From Pseudalkalibacillus sp052246725 (GTDB lineage Bacteria > Bacillota > Bacilli > Bacillales > Fictibacillaceae), in assembly GCA_052246725.1 (NCBI GenBank), contig JBQQCL010000003.1: a DNA stretch of 64,000 nt. The stretch is one strand, 5' to 3'. The notes below the pieces were generated by a model. It ran no database searches and was not told where the DNA came from. It saw only the letters and a list, made by a program, of their open reading frames with translations. The position numbers and the translations under genes were made by a program. How positions within the stretch are numbered: position 1 is the stretch's first letter; each line of letters opens with the position of its first letter. Shown piece after piece: positions 56,246 through 64,000 of the stretch.

Positions 56246-56374
56246 AAATCTCTATACTGGTTTCGTTTGGCTCGCTTTTTCCAACGGGGTCTCGCTAATC
56301 TCGATTGAAACCTGTATTTAAATTAAATGGAGAGTCAAGCTTTCCGCTGAACCTCCATCTTCAAGTAAAAGGAA

Positions 56375-56409
56375 AAACACCTCCGAAATCAGAGGTGTTC
56401 TTTATTTTA
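56375..56409 (+). terminator. Terminator downstream of the CHRD gene
   Basis: AACACCTC / GAGGTGTT stem and TTTATTTTA on the plus strand, about 130 bases after the stop. Confidence 0.85.
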
Positions 56410-56574
56410 GCCATGTCGAGTCCTCCTTGCGTATCTAATTTCGAGGTCAGTGCATTGACACTCTGTTCTATACCGAGGGGACTCTTTTTTGTTCAAATTC
56501 CGAATTTCTTTATCACAGGAATGCTTTATTTGTAGCAAAAAGGGTGTTGTTTTGGAATTTCAGCGGACATGAGA

Positions 56575-56662
56575 GACCATCTTGAACAATTTCGGGGTGA
56601 TGTTGAGCAATTTCAGGGGTATCTTGAGCAATTTCAAGGCCATCTTGAGCAATTTGGTACGA
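56575..56662. repeat. Four-unit tandem array, 21-bp period, core ATCTTGAGCAATTTC
   Basis: Units begin with (C/G)TTGA at 56581, 56602, 56623 and 56644, exactly 21 apart. The sequence differs from the AAGTGAACAGATTA arrays but the period is the same. Confidence 0.9.
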
Positions 56663-57053
56663 TTTTACTACGTAAAAATCGTTTCCATCTTAATAAAACC
56701 AAACAGCCCTACAGCTTAACCTGTAATTTCTCCGTTTTGTGTTTCTCTGTTTGATCAATAAGGTTGTGCCGACAAGAACTTCAGTTACATTCAATGCAGT
56801 GCAGTCCATACCGACCAGTGCGTCGACAGCAGTCAATAGCGCTACGACTTCCATTGGGAGGTCGATTGTGCAAATATGGTTTCCGCAGTACCGACCGAAG
56901 CCAACGTTCCAACAATCACAATCGCAAGCATGTCCGTAAAGCTGAGGGACGTGCCCGTGTAATTCGCTGCAAAAACAATATATAAATCTTATAGTAATAG
57001 TAGGAATTAAATTTACACGACCTCTCGCAGCTGTCACTCAAGTCGTGTTATCA
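56663..57053. other. Gap with no supported gene, possible gene remnant
   Basis: About 390 bases. The stretch 56740-56940 has open frames on both strands (plus: TRTSVTFNAVQSIPTSAST; minus: EVVALLTAVDALVGMD) with protein-like composition, but neither has a ribosome site and I recognise no family. It may be the decayed remainder of a repetitive surface-protein gene. Confidence 0.35.
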
Positions 57054-57566
57054 TCACATGCTATTCAGTTGCTCGAGGGTTTCAAGAATATGATCGACTA
57101 ATGCCGGGATATCCTCAATTTGTTCTTCATTGATTTTACGGTTGAACCCGACCTCGATTCTATTCATAAAAATAGGTTGGCCCGGACCATACACAAAGGA
57201 AATCGTTTGGGTAAGCGGCCGCTGGCTCCAGATCGTTTGCATCCCCTCTTCAATCTGACGGCACTCAGTCTCGACGTCATCTACCTGCTTATAAAATCGG
57301 ACCACCAACGTGCACCCTGGATTTTCACCTGAGGTTTCCAGGATTTCCGCAGCTAGATCCTGCAGGGATGCACCTAAGAAAATTTCTGCCGTGACATCCT
57401 TTTGATCCGACAGGGTGAACTGGAGGCTGAACGCCCTCGACATCGTTGCCATCTCAAGCTTATCTTTGCGATTGCTGACGGATACTTCACCACTTACATT
57501 GTCAAGATCATATACATAGTTTTCAAACGCAACTTTCAAATTATCGAATATCGTAGGATCATACAT
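57054..57566 (-). CDS. Conserved-looking hypothetical protein, 170 aa
   Basis: From ATG 57566 (MYDPTIFDNLKVAFENYVYD); GGAAAGAGTG lies about ten bases upstream, and an ATG at 57587 in the same frame is less likely. Acidic, soluble, alpha/beta: RAFSLQFTLSDQKDVTAEIF, NPGCTLVVRFYKQVDDVETE, and VDHILETLEQLNSM at the end. No motif I can name. Transcribed alone on the minus strand. Confidence 0.75.
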   Translation of the reverse strand: MYDPTIFDNLKVAFENYVYDLDNVSGEVSVSNRKDKLEMATMSRAFSLQFTLSDQKDVTAEIFLGASLQDLAAEILETSGENPGCTLVVRFYKQVDDVETECRQIEEGMQTIWSQRPLTQTISFVYGPGQPIFMNRIEVGFNRKINEEQIEDIPALVDHILETLEQLNSM

Positions 57567-57845
57567 TATGGCATTCACTCTTTCCATTCTTATAGCAGTT
57601 TTTTATCATCTTACCACAATTTGGATTATCTCATTCCTTTTACCCTACTGCCCATTAAAACAGGGTCGACCAACAAGTATCAGATACTCTTTGCAAGATC
57701 GCATGTTCATTTCGAAACAAACTTTTGGAGAACAGCTTTTATTAGAAACAAAAATGCCCAAACCATTAGAGCAGGCTTCTAATGACTTAGGCACCAATAC
57801 CCGCAAATTAACTACTTGTTATATAGATGAAACATTGGAATTTTT

Positions 57846-58910
57846 CTAGTTCAGCTTCTTTTTGTCTTTACTGCGGATGGTTATTATATACTCATCCCCC
57901 TTTACCTTTGCTTGCATTTCTTCTGATTGAAAGGATTTTTCTATGATTTTTTCCATCCGTTCTCCGTATTCCTTTGCTTCAGGATCTGTACTTTTTACAG
58001 AAGATTTGAAGATGATCTCTGGTGTCGGATACACAGAAAAGGCTAATCCGGTGATTTTATATTCTTTTTTACCAAGAAGTTCCTCCCCAATGATATGAAG
58101 GATTTCAGACCATCTTCCTTCTTGCTCCTTTTTCATCATATCGACACGCTCTATTTCAACAGTGTACAAGCCAATATCCCTTGAAGCTAATATCTCATCA
58201 TAGGTTTTTTCTATTAAATCAACCCGTTTCTCAGAATCAGGTATACTGATTGTGAATCGTATCTCTTTTGAATCTGGAGACTTATAACCATATCCATGAT
58301 GCATGAATTTGACATCTTTTTGTTTTAATTCCTCACTTATTTCAGAGATCGCTTCTTGAGCAGCTTTATCTCTTTCACTAACTTCTGTTATTTTCTTGTT
58401 TTTAATGGGTTCATACCTTGATACCTTGATTGTATATGCATCATAGTTTCGTGTACCCAGAATGTCATGAACAGAATTTTCAACTTCTTCTTTAATTCCA
58501 TCGACATAGTCTTGAGAACCCTCTATTCGTACCCAGATTTCCTTTTTACCTTGATACGATACCCCCACTCCCATAATTGGATAATCCATTTTCTCTAATT
58601 CTTCTACTATTTCACTTGTGATTGGTTCAGACTCGAATAGCTGTCCTAGATAAGGAAGTTTTGACGCCATTTTCGCCATGACCGGTGAGACGAATGCTGA
58701 ACCGATGAACAAACCGAAAAACAGAACTATTGCCGCACATATATAGGTGATTTTCCTAATGTGCCAACTTTTCTTTATTTTGCATTGTTCATTATGACCA
58801 TCAGCTGAACTCATTTCCGCTTTCGCTTTTTCTACCCCTATTTTTGCCCGATTATGTAGTTCGTTTGGAATTTCGATTTTTTCTAATTCATGTTTGAATT
58901 TATTGCTCAT
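57846..58910 (-). CDS. Anti-sigma-type membrane protein with DUF4030/DUF4179-like domain
   Basis: Probable anti-sigma factor of the adjacent ECF sigma. Residues 1-45 are the cytosolic binding segment (MSNKFKHELEKIEIPNELHN), residues 55-78 a single membrane helix (ITYICAAIVLFFGLFIGSAF), and about 270 residues are outside, with two repeated units (GVGVSYQGKKEIWVRIEG, and IRFTISIPDSEKRVDLIE) in a DUF4030-like pattern. The start overlaps the sigma gene by 11 bases. The ATG at 58910 is used; 58919 is the alternative. Confidence 0.82.
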   Translation of the reverse strand: MSNKFKHELEKIEIPNELHNRAKIGVEKAKAEMSSADGHNEQCKIKKSWHIRKITYICAAIVLFFGLFIGSAFVSPVMAKMASKLPYLGQLFESEPITSEIVEELEKMDYPIMGVGVSYQGKKEIWVRIEGSQDYVDGIKEEVENSVHDILGTRNYDAYTIKVSRYEPIKNKKITEVSERDKAAQEAISEISEELKQKDVKFMHHGYGYKSPDSKEIRFTISIPDSEKRVDLIEKTYDEILASRDIGLYTVEIERVDMMKKEQEGRWSEILHIIGEELLGKKEYKITGLAFSVYPTPEIIFKSSVKSTDPEAKEYGERMEKIIEKSFQSEEMQAKVKGDEYIITIRSKDKKKLN

Positions 58911-59436
58911 ATACATCATCCCTATTCACCTTTTTTCGCAGCTTATCCAGTCCACGGTATAGAACGGATTTCACTGTACCAAGTGGAGCTTCAACGATAT
59001 CGGCTATCTCATTTAACTTATAACCGTAATAATATTTCAATAGGACAATCTGTTTTTCATTTTCATTTAAGGTTTCAATCATTTCCTGGAGGGATATCGC
59101 CAATGGAATGTCTTCATCCTTTGAACGGATGAATTCCGTGTATTGGGGGTTCAAATGGATTACCTTCTGGTTCTTCCTTAACAGATCGATTGCACAGCTC
59201 ATGGTGATTTTGATCAACCATGTTTTGAAATACTGTGGATTTTTCAGTGTATTGATTTTTTTGAATGACCGATAAGCAGTTTCTTGTACCACATCCAGTG
59301 CATCCTCCTGATTTTTGACATGTAGGTACGCTGTTCGGTAAAGGTCACCTTCAAATTTTTGAAACAGCTCCAAGAAAGCTTGGTCATTACCTTCCTTCGC
59401 TTTATTTATCAATTCGATAATTTGACTCACCTTCAT
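58900..59436 (-). CDS. ECF-subfamily RNA polymerase sigma factor
   Basis: Extracytoplasmic-function sigma factor, 178 residues. Region 2: FLELFQKFEGDLYRTAYLHV and EDALDVVQETAYRSFKKI; region 4: LNENEKQIVLLKYYYGYKLN and IADIVEAPLGTVKSVLYRGL. The ATG at 59436 has only a weak ribosome site; AAGGTGAG stands five bases before an ATT codon a few residues in, so a shorter product is possible. A minus-strand CGTCTA at 59464-59459 with a 16-base gap to TAAGCC is a weak ECF-type self-promoter. Confidence 0.9.
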   Translation of the reverse strand: MKVSQIIELINKAKEGNDQAFLELFQKFEGDLYRTAYLHVKNQEDALDVVQETAYRSFKKINTLKNPQYFKTWLIKITMSCAIDLLRKNQKVIHLNPQYTEFIRSKDEDIPLAISLQEMIETLNENEKQIVLLKYYYGYKLNEIADIVEAPLGTVKSVLYRGLDKLRKKVNRDDVYEQ

Positions 59437-59511
59437 TTCTAAAATGATCTTTATCTATTAGACGGTCTATGATTTGATTTGGCTTAACTTTTTTATATGG
59501 CTACATTATAT

Positions 59512-59546
59512 AAAAAACCCCTGATCCAACTTATGAATCAGGGGGT
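59512..59546 (-). terminator. Terminator of the Cys/Ser-rich gene
   Basis: ACCCCCTGAT / ATCAGGGG followed by six T on the minus strand. Confidence 0.85.
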
Positions 59547-59554
59547 AAAATTAT

Positions 59555-59869
59555 TTACGTTACCGACACGGAATTGCCTCCTTGGCCGACAAAGCTTACT
59601 TTACGGCAATCGAAGGTAACGATACTCCCGGTAGAGGTGTCTTGACCAGTAACACAGCACGTCTTAGGATCAAAACACAAAAACAGTAACGTAAGTGTTG
59701 TTCCACCGAAAAAGACTGTGATCGTACGTCCTACTCTCAAATCTTTGAATATTTTACAAGAACAAAAGTCAAAGCAAGATTTAGAACAAGAACGAGAATG
59801 AGAGCGGGAGCAAGAGCAGGAATGCTTGGAGGAGCAACACGAGAAAGACTGAGAACATGAACAACTCAT
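59555..59869 (-). CDS. Cys/Ser-rich spore-coat-like protein, 104 aa
   Basis: MSCSCSQSFSCCSSKHSCSC opens a 38-residue stretch of alternating Cys and Ser with Arg/His; 15 or so Cys in total. The C-terminal half (LRVGRTITVFFGGTTLTLLF, TCCVTGQDTSTGSIVTFDC) is a small beta domain. AAAGGAGGG lies before the ATG. Cys-rich proteins of this type are typical of Bacillus coat and exosporium layers, where they crosslink. Assignment by composition only. Followed by its own terminator. Confidence 0.72.
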   Translation of the reverse strand: MSCSCSQSFSCCSSKHSCSCSRSHSRSCSKSCFDFCSCKIFKDLRVGRTITVFFGGTTLTLLFLCFDPKTCCVTGQDTSTGSIVTFDCRKVSFVGQGGNSVSVT

Positions 59870-59991
59870 ATTCGTATTCCCTCCTTTCTACGGGGGAATA
59901 CTATATTCTATTAATCTGCAACCACAATGGTATAGACCCATTTACTAGATTTGAAATATTTTAATAGATTTGGCATCGGTGTTATCGTTTC

Positions 59992-60175
59992 GGTGCCGCC
60001 ACTACTTCTTCGCTAATGTACCAGGCACGACAATTTATCCCTTCTCCACCAACGGTTCCGTGAAGGTGCCTGGCACCGAAGGGGAACCGTTGGGGGAGTT
60101 GAGGTTTGAAAGTGTACCTGGCACCGATCAGAAGTCCTTGCGGCGCAAGGGGTTTGAGATGGTGCCTGGTACATT
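59992..60175. repeat. 48-bp-period GGTGCCTGGCACC array, locus D (4-5 cores)
   Basis: Cores at 60017 (degenerate), 60065 (perfect), 60113 and 60161, exactly 48 apart, plus a weak core at 59992. The linkers on either side of 60065 are inverted copies of each other (CTTCTCCACCAACGGTTCC versus GGAACCGTTGGGGGAG). The last core touches the end of the transporter pseudogene. Confidence 0.85.
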
Positions 60176-60177
60176 CA

Positions 60178-60620
60178 TCACCAGTAGAACAGCACAGAGA
60201 GCATGATGACGATGAACCATAGCAGGGCTGAGGGGATGCCTACCTTGAGGAGGTCAGTTTCTGAGAAATACCCGTATGAATGACTGATCAGATGGACTGG
60301 CGATTGCGTGATCAGCAAAAATCCGGGTACACCGGTCAAGAAGACGGCCATCGCAACGACCAGCGGTGAAAAATCCGGAATATCCTGACCGATCGTGATT
60401 GCGAGTGGAATCATGATGGCCAGGAACCCTAAGATATTTACAAAGATAATACGCAGCAAATCGAGCTGAACGCTAGCGGAAAGACCCTACCGATCCACAG
60501 CATTTGGATGATGACCAACGTAACAACAGCCTGTACTTTATTATCCCAATGCATTAAAGGCAGAAAAAAGACCACATATAAAATGAGCGAAAGTAAACCA
60601 ACTACTACCTTCTTATCCAT
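60178..60620 (-). pseudogene. DASS (SLC13-type) anion/dicarboxylate transporter with internal deletion
   Basis: The N-terminal piece (MDKKVVVGLLSLILYVVFFL, then IIQMLWIGRVFPLAFSSI) is the normal start of a DASS carrier, with GGAG six bases before ATG 60620. The C-terminal piece in another frame (VNILGFLAIMIPLAITIGQD, SPVHLISHSYGYFSETDLLK, FIVIMLSVLFYW) is the normal end. About 300 central codons are missing between them, with the junction near 60455-60475. A full protein is about 450-480 residues. It lies next to a working tricarboxylate-type transport cluster. Confidence 0.85.
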
Positions 60621-60639
60621 AACAAACTCCTAGTTTGTG

Positions 60640-60686
60640 AAAAAAAGGGTGTCCCCTGGTGTCTGACACTACTTGGGACAACCCTT
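60640..60686 (-). terminator. Terminator of tctA-tcuA with GTGTCTGACAC in its loop
   Basis: AGGGTTGTCCC / GGGACACCCT stem and seven T on the minus strand; the loop holds GTGTCTGACAC (as in the terminator at 41858). Confidence 0.85.
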
Positions 60687-60690
60687 CCAT

Positions 60691-62205
60691 TCATTTTGTG
60701 ACTTCTGAATTTTTCTTTCTGCTGTAATCTGCGGCAGACGCTCCTGCCAATTTTCCAAAAACCGCTCCCGACATCAGTCCAGATCCGCCCGGATAGTTTT
60801 CATAAAAGAGCCCGCCGACCATTTCTCCTGCAGCGAACAATCCATCCAGCGTCCCGCCATCAACACTTAGAACCTCACCGTCCGGACCGACACGGAGTCC
60901 TCCGAACGAGAATGTGATTCCGCATGTGACCGGAAACGCATAGAACGGTCCTTGTTCAATCGGGAGCGCCCAGTTCGTTTTCGGAGGCGTGATCCCATTT
61001 GTTCCTTTTCCGTCTTTTACGGTCGGATTATACGCCCCGTCCTGCACTGCTTCATTATATTCTTCGATCGTTTTTAAAAATGATTCCTTATCCACCGGAA
61101 GCTTCTCGACGAGATCTTCAAGACGGTCCGTTTGATAAAAGGTCGCTTCTTCAAGGTCGTACTCTTTACGAAGCATCGGACGGACCTGCGCATCATAGAT
61201 CTGATAGGCGACATGATCCGGCTGCTTCAAAATTTCACGACCGTATTTCGCATACGTATAGTTCCGGAAGTCAGCCCCCTCATCGACGAATCGATTACCG
61301 TCTTTATTCAGCATGATGCTCAGCGGATAGGAATGCTTTTTAAATATATCGCCTGGTTTCGTGAAGTCACCAACCTTCGGCGCATTCGCATCGGTCCCAA
61401 TCGAGTGGCAGCCAGCCCAATTGCCGAACTTCTCTGCCCCGACAGCCAGCGCCATCGAAAGCCCGTCGCCCGTGTTATATTCCGTACCCCGTACAATCGC
61501 CGCCTGCCATTCATCTCCAATATGGTCCGATCGCATCTGCTTGTTCGCTTCGAAACTTCCGCAGGCTAAAACGACGCTGGTCGTCTGGATTTCAAGGGAT
61601 TGACCGTCTTTCTCGACCACAATCGAAGCAATCCGTCCATCCTCTTTCTTCAGCTCTTTGGCGCGGGCTTCATACCAGATTTCGATTCCGAGTTCCTCTG
61701 CACGCTTGAAGAGGCTCGTCATCAAGCCGATTCCTTTGTTCTCTGTCTTGACCGGAAGGCCGCCCCAGAAATGGTACTTCCCTTCTTTTTCAAACGATTG
61801 GTTTTCATAGTTCAGCTCGAACTTGACGCCCTGCTCTTTCAGCCACTTAATCGTCTCATAAGAACGGTTGACTAGCTGACCTGCCAGCTCTGGATCACTT
61901 TTGTCGCTGTTTACCCGCATCAGATCATCATAATAATCCGAAGGCGAATATTCCGGCATGACAATTCTCTCAGCTTCTTCCTCTGTCACACCAGGCATTA
62001 GTTTTAAAATATCAGCAAGATCATTGTAGGCGCATCGGATTGCGCCATCTGTAAAATAGGAATTCCCGCCTCTTTTATGTTCAGGAGCGCGCTCCAAAAC
62101 CAGCACGTTGGCATTGTTCGCCCTTGCAGAAATAGCAGCACACAATGCCGCATTCCCTGAGCCGACGACGACTACATCAACATTTGTTTCAGGATGATTG
62201 GACAT
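60691..62205 (-). CDS. tcuA: FAD-dependent tricarballylate dehydrogenase
   Basis: Oxidises tricarballylate to cis-aconitate in citrate-like acid catabolism; FAD-binding fumarate-reductase fold. ATG 62205 (MSNHPETNVDVVVVGSGNAA) has GGAGGAGGAGAGA upstream; a further ATG 18 bases up lacks spacing. 504 residues. FAD motif VVVVGSGNAALCAAISARAN, HKRGGNSYFTDGAIR, SVVLACGSFEANKQM, and the C-terminal LDGLFAAGEMVGGLFYENYP with PGGSGLMSG. It is near TcuA of Salmonella in pattern, and the TctA/TctB genes upstream fit. Other flavin dehydrogenases of this fold are possible. Confidence 0.85.
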   Translation of the reverse strand: MSNHPETNVDVVVVGSGNAALCAAISARANNANVLVLERAPEHKRGGNSYFTDGAIRCAYNDLADILKLMPGVTEEEAERIVMPEYSPSDYYDDLMRVNSDKSDPELAGQLVNRSYETIKWLKEQGVKFELNYENQSFEKEGKYHFWGGLPVKTENKGIGLMTSLFKRAEELGIEIWYEARAKELKKEDGRIASIVVEKDGQSLEIQTTSVVLACGSFEANKQMRSDHIGDEWQAAIVRGTEYNTGDGLSMALAVGAEKFGNWAGCHSIGTDANAPKVGDFTKPGDIFKKHSYPLSIMLNKDGNRFVDEGADFRNYTYAKYGREILKQPDHVAYQIYDAQVRPMLRKEYDLEEATFYQTDRLEDLVEKLPVDKESFLKTIEEYNEAVQDGAYNPTVKDGKGTNGITPPKTNWALPIEQGPFYAFPVTCGITFSFGGLRVGPDGEVLSVDGGTLDGLFAAGEMVGGLFYENYPGGSGLMSGAVFGKLAGASAADYSRKKNSEVTK

Positions 62206-62233
62206 CCGTCTCTCCTCCTCCAAGTTTCTAACG

Positions 62234-63745
62234 CTATGAAACTCGTTTTTCCAGATTGTTTTTGTCTGCTTTTTTCTTGAAAGCCTTGATGACTAACGGG
62301 TAAAAAAGTGATAAAAGAATCAATATGATCAACCCGATACAGATCGGATTTGAAATAAAAATACTCAAATTCCCGTCCGAGGATAGTACCGCTTTCCTGA
62401 AGTTCTGCTCCATTTCAGCCCCAACAATCAATGCGAGCACAAGGGGCGCAATCGGAATATCGAACACCTTCATGAAGAGACCGAAAACACCAAAGATCAG
62501 CAGCAAGAAAAAGTCTATTACATTGTAGCTGAGTGTATAGGTCCCGATGAAAGCCAGCAAGACAATGATTGGATAAAGCACCTTCGCTGGTGTATCCAAA
62601 ATCTTGATCAACAGTCCGACAAGAAGGATATTCACGATCACGAGGACGATATTCCCGATGAACATACTGTTGACCAGCGTCCACGCAATCTCAGGCTGGT
62701 TTTCAAATAGCAAAGGTCCCGGACGTAAACCAAGCATGATAAGGGCTCCAAGCATGACAGCTGTCGTTCCTGATCCAGGAATCCCCATCGTCAAGAGCGG
62801 AATCATTGCTCCGACCGATGCCGCATTGTTCGCTGACTCCGGTGCCGCCAACCCTTCAACTGCACCGTCGCCAAACTCTTCCGGCTTTTTCGAAAGCTGT
62901 TTTTCAGTCGAATAACTGATCATCGAGGCGATCGAACCGCCTGCACCCGGAAGGACACCGACTATGAACCCGAGCGGACCACTTCTCAGGATTGGCCACT
63001 TCGATCTTTTCCACTGTTCCTTCGTAAACCAGACTTTCCCGACTTCCTTCTTTTCCTTTTTCTCCTTATCAATCGTCAGGAAATTGTATAGGACTTCCCC
63101 GATCGCATAAACACCAATGATGACGATCAGAAAATCGATCCCATCGCTTAAGTGAGGAATGCCCATCGTAAAACGATAGACGCCCGTTTGGGTATCGATC
63201 CCGATCGTGCTGAGCAAGAGTCCGAGCAGCATCGCGATGAACCCTTTCACCATTTTACCGAGCGAAAGTGAAACGATGGCGGATAAGGTGAGGAGCATGA
63301 GCAGAAAATACTCCGCTGGCCCGAACTTGAGGGCGAAATCCGCTAATGGCTCAGCAAGGAAAATAAACCCGACGACCGCAATGAGACCGCCGATGAAGGA
63401 AGCCACAGCAGAAATCGCCAGTGCCTGTCCCGCTTGTCCTTTTCGTGCCATTGGATAGCCGTCGAATGTCGCGGCGATTGCCGAGCCGTCACCCGGTGTA
63501 TTCAACAGGATCGAGCTTCGTGATCCACCGTACATCGCGCCATAATAGATTGCTGCCATTAAGATGATCGCACTGACAGGGTCCATTCCAAAGGTGATCG
63601 GGATCAAGACGGCGACCGCAGTTGCTGGTCCAAGCCCAGGCAGCATCCCAACAATCGTCCCTAAAATACCGCCAATGATCACCCACAAGATGTTGATCGG
63701 TTCCACTGAATTCATGAAACCATTCAAAAAGCTGTTAATATCCAC
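62234..63745 (-). CDS. tctA: Tripartite tricarboxylate transporter, TctA large permease
   Basis: Large membrane subunit, 503 residues, with about 12 spans. GTG start 63745 with GGAGGTG six bases upstream. Signatures: GTIVGMLPGLGPATAVAVLI, YGAMYGGSRSSILLNTPGDG near residue 75, and VGVLPGAGGSIASMISYS and AIPLLTMGIPGSGTTAVMLG. Starts 11 bases after the tctB stop. The partner binding protein TctC gene is not in the window but could lie upstream. Confidence 0.93.
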   Translation of the reverse strand: MDINSFLNGFMNSVEPINILWVIIGGILGTIVGMLPGLGPATAVAVLIPITFGMDPVSAIILMAAIYYGAMYGGSRSSILLNTPGDGSAIAATFDGYPMARKGQAGQALAISAVASFIGGLIAVVGFIFLAEPLADFALKFGPAEYFLLMLLTLSAIVSLSLGKMVKGFIAMLLGLLLSTIGIDTQTGVYRFTMGIPHLSDGIDFLIVIIGVYAIGEVLYNFLTIDKEKKEKKEVGKVWFTKEQWKRSKWPILRSGPLGFIVGVLPGAGGSIASMISYSTEKQLSKKPEEFGDGAVEGLAAPESANNAASVGAMIPLLTMGIPGSGTTAVMLGALIMLGLRPGPLLFENQPEIAWTLVNSMFIGNIVLVIVNILLVGLLIKILDTPAKVLYPIIVLLAFIGTYTLSYNVIDFFLLLIFGVFGLFMKVFDIPIAPLVLALIVGAEMEQNFRKAVLSSDGNLSIFISNPICIGLIILILLSLFYPLVIKAFKKKADKNNLEKRVS

Positions 63746-63756
63746 AAAATCACCTC

Positions 63757-64000
63757 CTACGGTAAACTGACCCCTAGTAATTCACTGAATGCGTACCATG
63801 AAATGAAGGAAAAGCAGATCGATACAATGATGTTCGCCTTCCACTTCTTCACTCCGTTGATGAAAAACAATAACGCTCCAAGGAACAGGATCGTCGCAAA
63901 TAGAAAACCGATCCGTTCAAAAATGAATGCGTATCCGATTCCAAGCAGCACCGTGATTCCAATCAACTTCGGGGTACGCCCTGCGATCAATTCTCGTATT
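63757..64000 (-). CDS. tctB: TctB small subunit (partial, 5' end outside window)
   Basis: The last 80 or so residues: IGITVLLGIGYAFIFERIGF, LFLGALLFFINGVKKWKANI and a terminal FSFISWYAFSELLGVSLP, the four-helix C-terminal part of TctB. The frame continues beyond base 64000. It precedes tctA by 11 bases and should be the small membrane subunit of the same transporter. Confidence 0.85.
   Translation of the reverse strand, partial: IRELIAGRTPKLIGITVLLGIGYAFIFERIGFLFATILFLGALLFFINGVKKWKANIIVSICFSFISWYAFSELLGVSLP

Noticed and set aside
56690..57037. Genes on either strand in the 56.7-57.0 kb gap
   Set aside because: Open frames lack ribosome sites and family motifs; kept only as a possible remnant.

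Overview
The window is chromosomal DNA of a low-GC, spore-forming Bacillaceae (Bacillota). The evidence is the gene set: a KinB-type sporulation kinase, a Cys/Ser-rich coat-like protein, MpsC, a YcbD-like aldehyde dehydrogenase, a thermitase-type subtilisin, Fur-controlled siderophore uptake, strong GGAGG-type ribosome sites, and intergenic repeats of a kind common in Bacillus relatives. I cannot name the species. No rRNA, tRNA, CRISPR array, prophage or plasmid feature was seen. The one recognisable transposon is a decayed IS200/IS605-type element with a frameshifted tnpB.

Layout. 0-9 kb: end of a ketopantoate reductase gene, a repeat-rich gap, the tnpB element, an alanine/sodium symporter, a 21-bp tandem array, a GNAT acetyltransferase, small proteins and a nuclease-helicase. 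9-15 kb: MpsC-like protein, KinB-like kinase, two small low-complexity proteins, a secreted subtilisin and a DUF1287 protein. 15.5-22.5 kb: a catabolic cluster of unknown substrate (LacI regulator, aldehyde dehydrogenase, unknown protein, SSS symporter with small accessory protein, iron alcohol dehydrogenase, malate/tartrate-type dehydrogenase) with two identical TGAATACGTATTCA operators. 22.6-25.7 kb: RND exporter.

26-39.5 kb is the most interesting region. Two same-strand modules lie next to each other. The first (26.1-30.0 kb) encodes a 2-keto-3-deoxy-pentonate route: split UxaA-family dehydratase, KdaD-like dehydratase and 2,5-dioxopentanoate dehydrogenase. The second (30.4-39.3 kb) is an eight-gene operon: LacI regulator, arabinose-5-phosphate-isomerase-like SIS protein, ribokinase-like kinase, two sugar ABC permeases, a cytosolic GH172 (DUF2961) enzyme, the binding lipoprotein, and a secreted DUF4185 (GH183-like) protein. 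GH183 and GH172 families include endo- and exo-D-arabinanases, and the SIS isomerase fits D-arabinose 5-phosphate. I infer a Gram-positive system that cuts D-arabinan outside the cell, imports the oligomers, releases D-arabinose and sends it to ribulose 5-phosphate. Three copies of TGTAAACGTTTACA sit at its promoter.

39.7-64 kb: a guanine-type purine riboswitch controlling adenine deaminase, TerC, a YocH-like 3D protein, ferredoxin-NADP reductase divergent from a siderophore ABC operon with three Fur boxes, a P-loop kinase operon, alkaline phosphatase, MhpD-type hydratase, YczE, a ParB-like protein, a CHRD protein, an ECF sigma/anti-sigma pair, a coat-like protein, an internally deleted DASS transporter pseudogene, and tctB-tctA-tcuA for tricarballylate-type acids.

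Intergenic DNA carries several dispersed repeat families: arrays with an exact 48-bp period built on the palindrome GGTGCCTGGCACC (11.7, 15.2, 39.6, 60.1 kb), arrays with a 21-bp period (4.6, 50.9, 56.6 kb), terminators with GTGTCTGACAC in the loop (41.9, 60.7 kb), and a CTTGGC...GCCAAG element (0.77, 43.1 kb).
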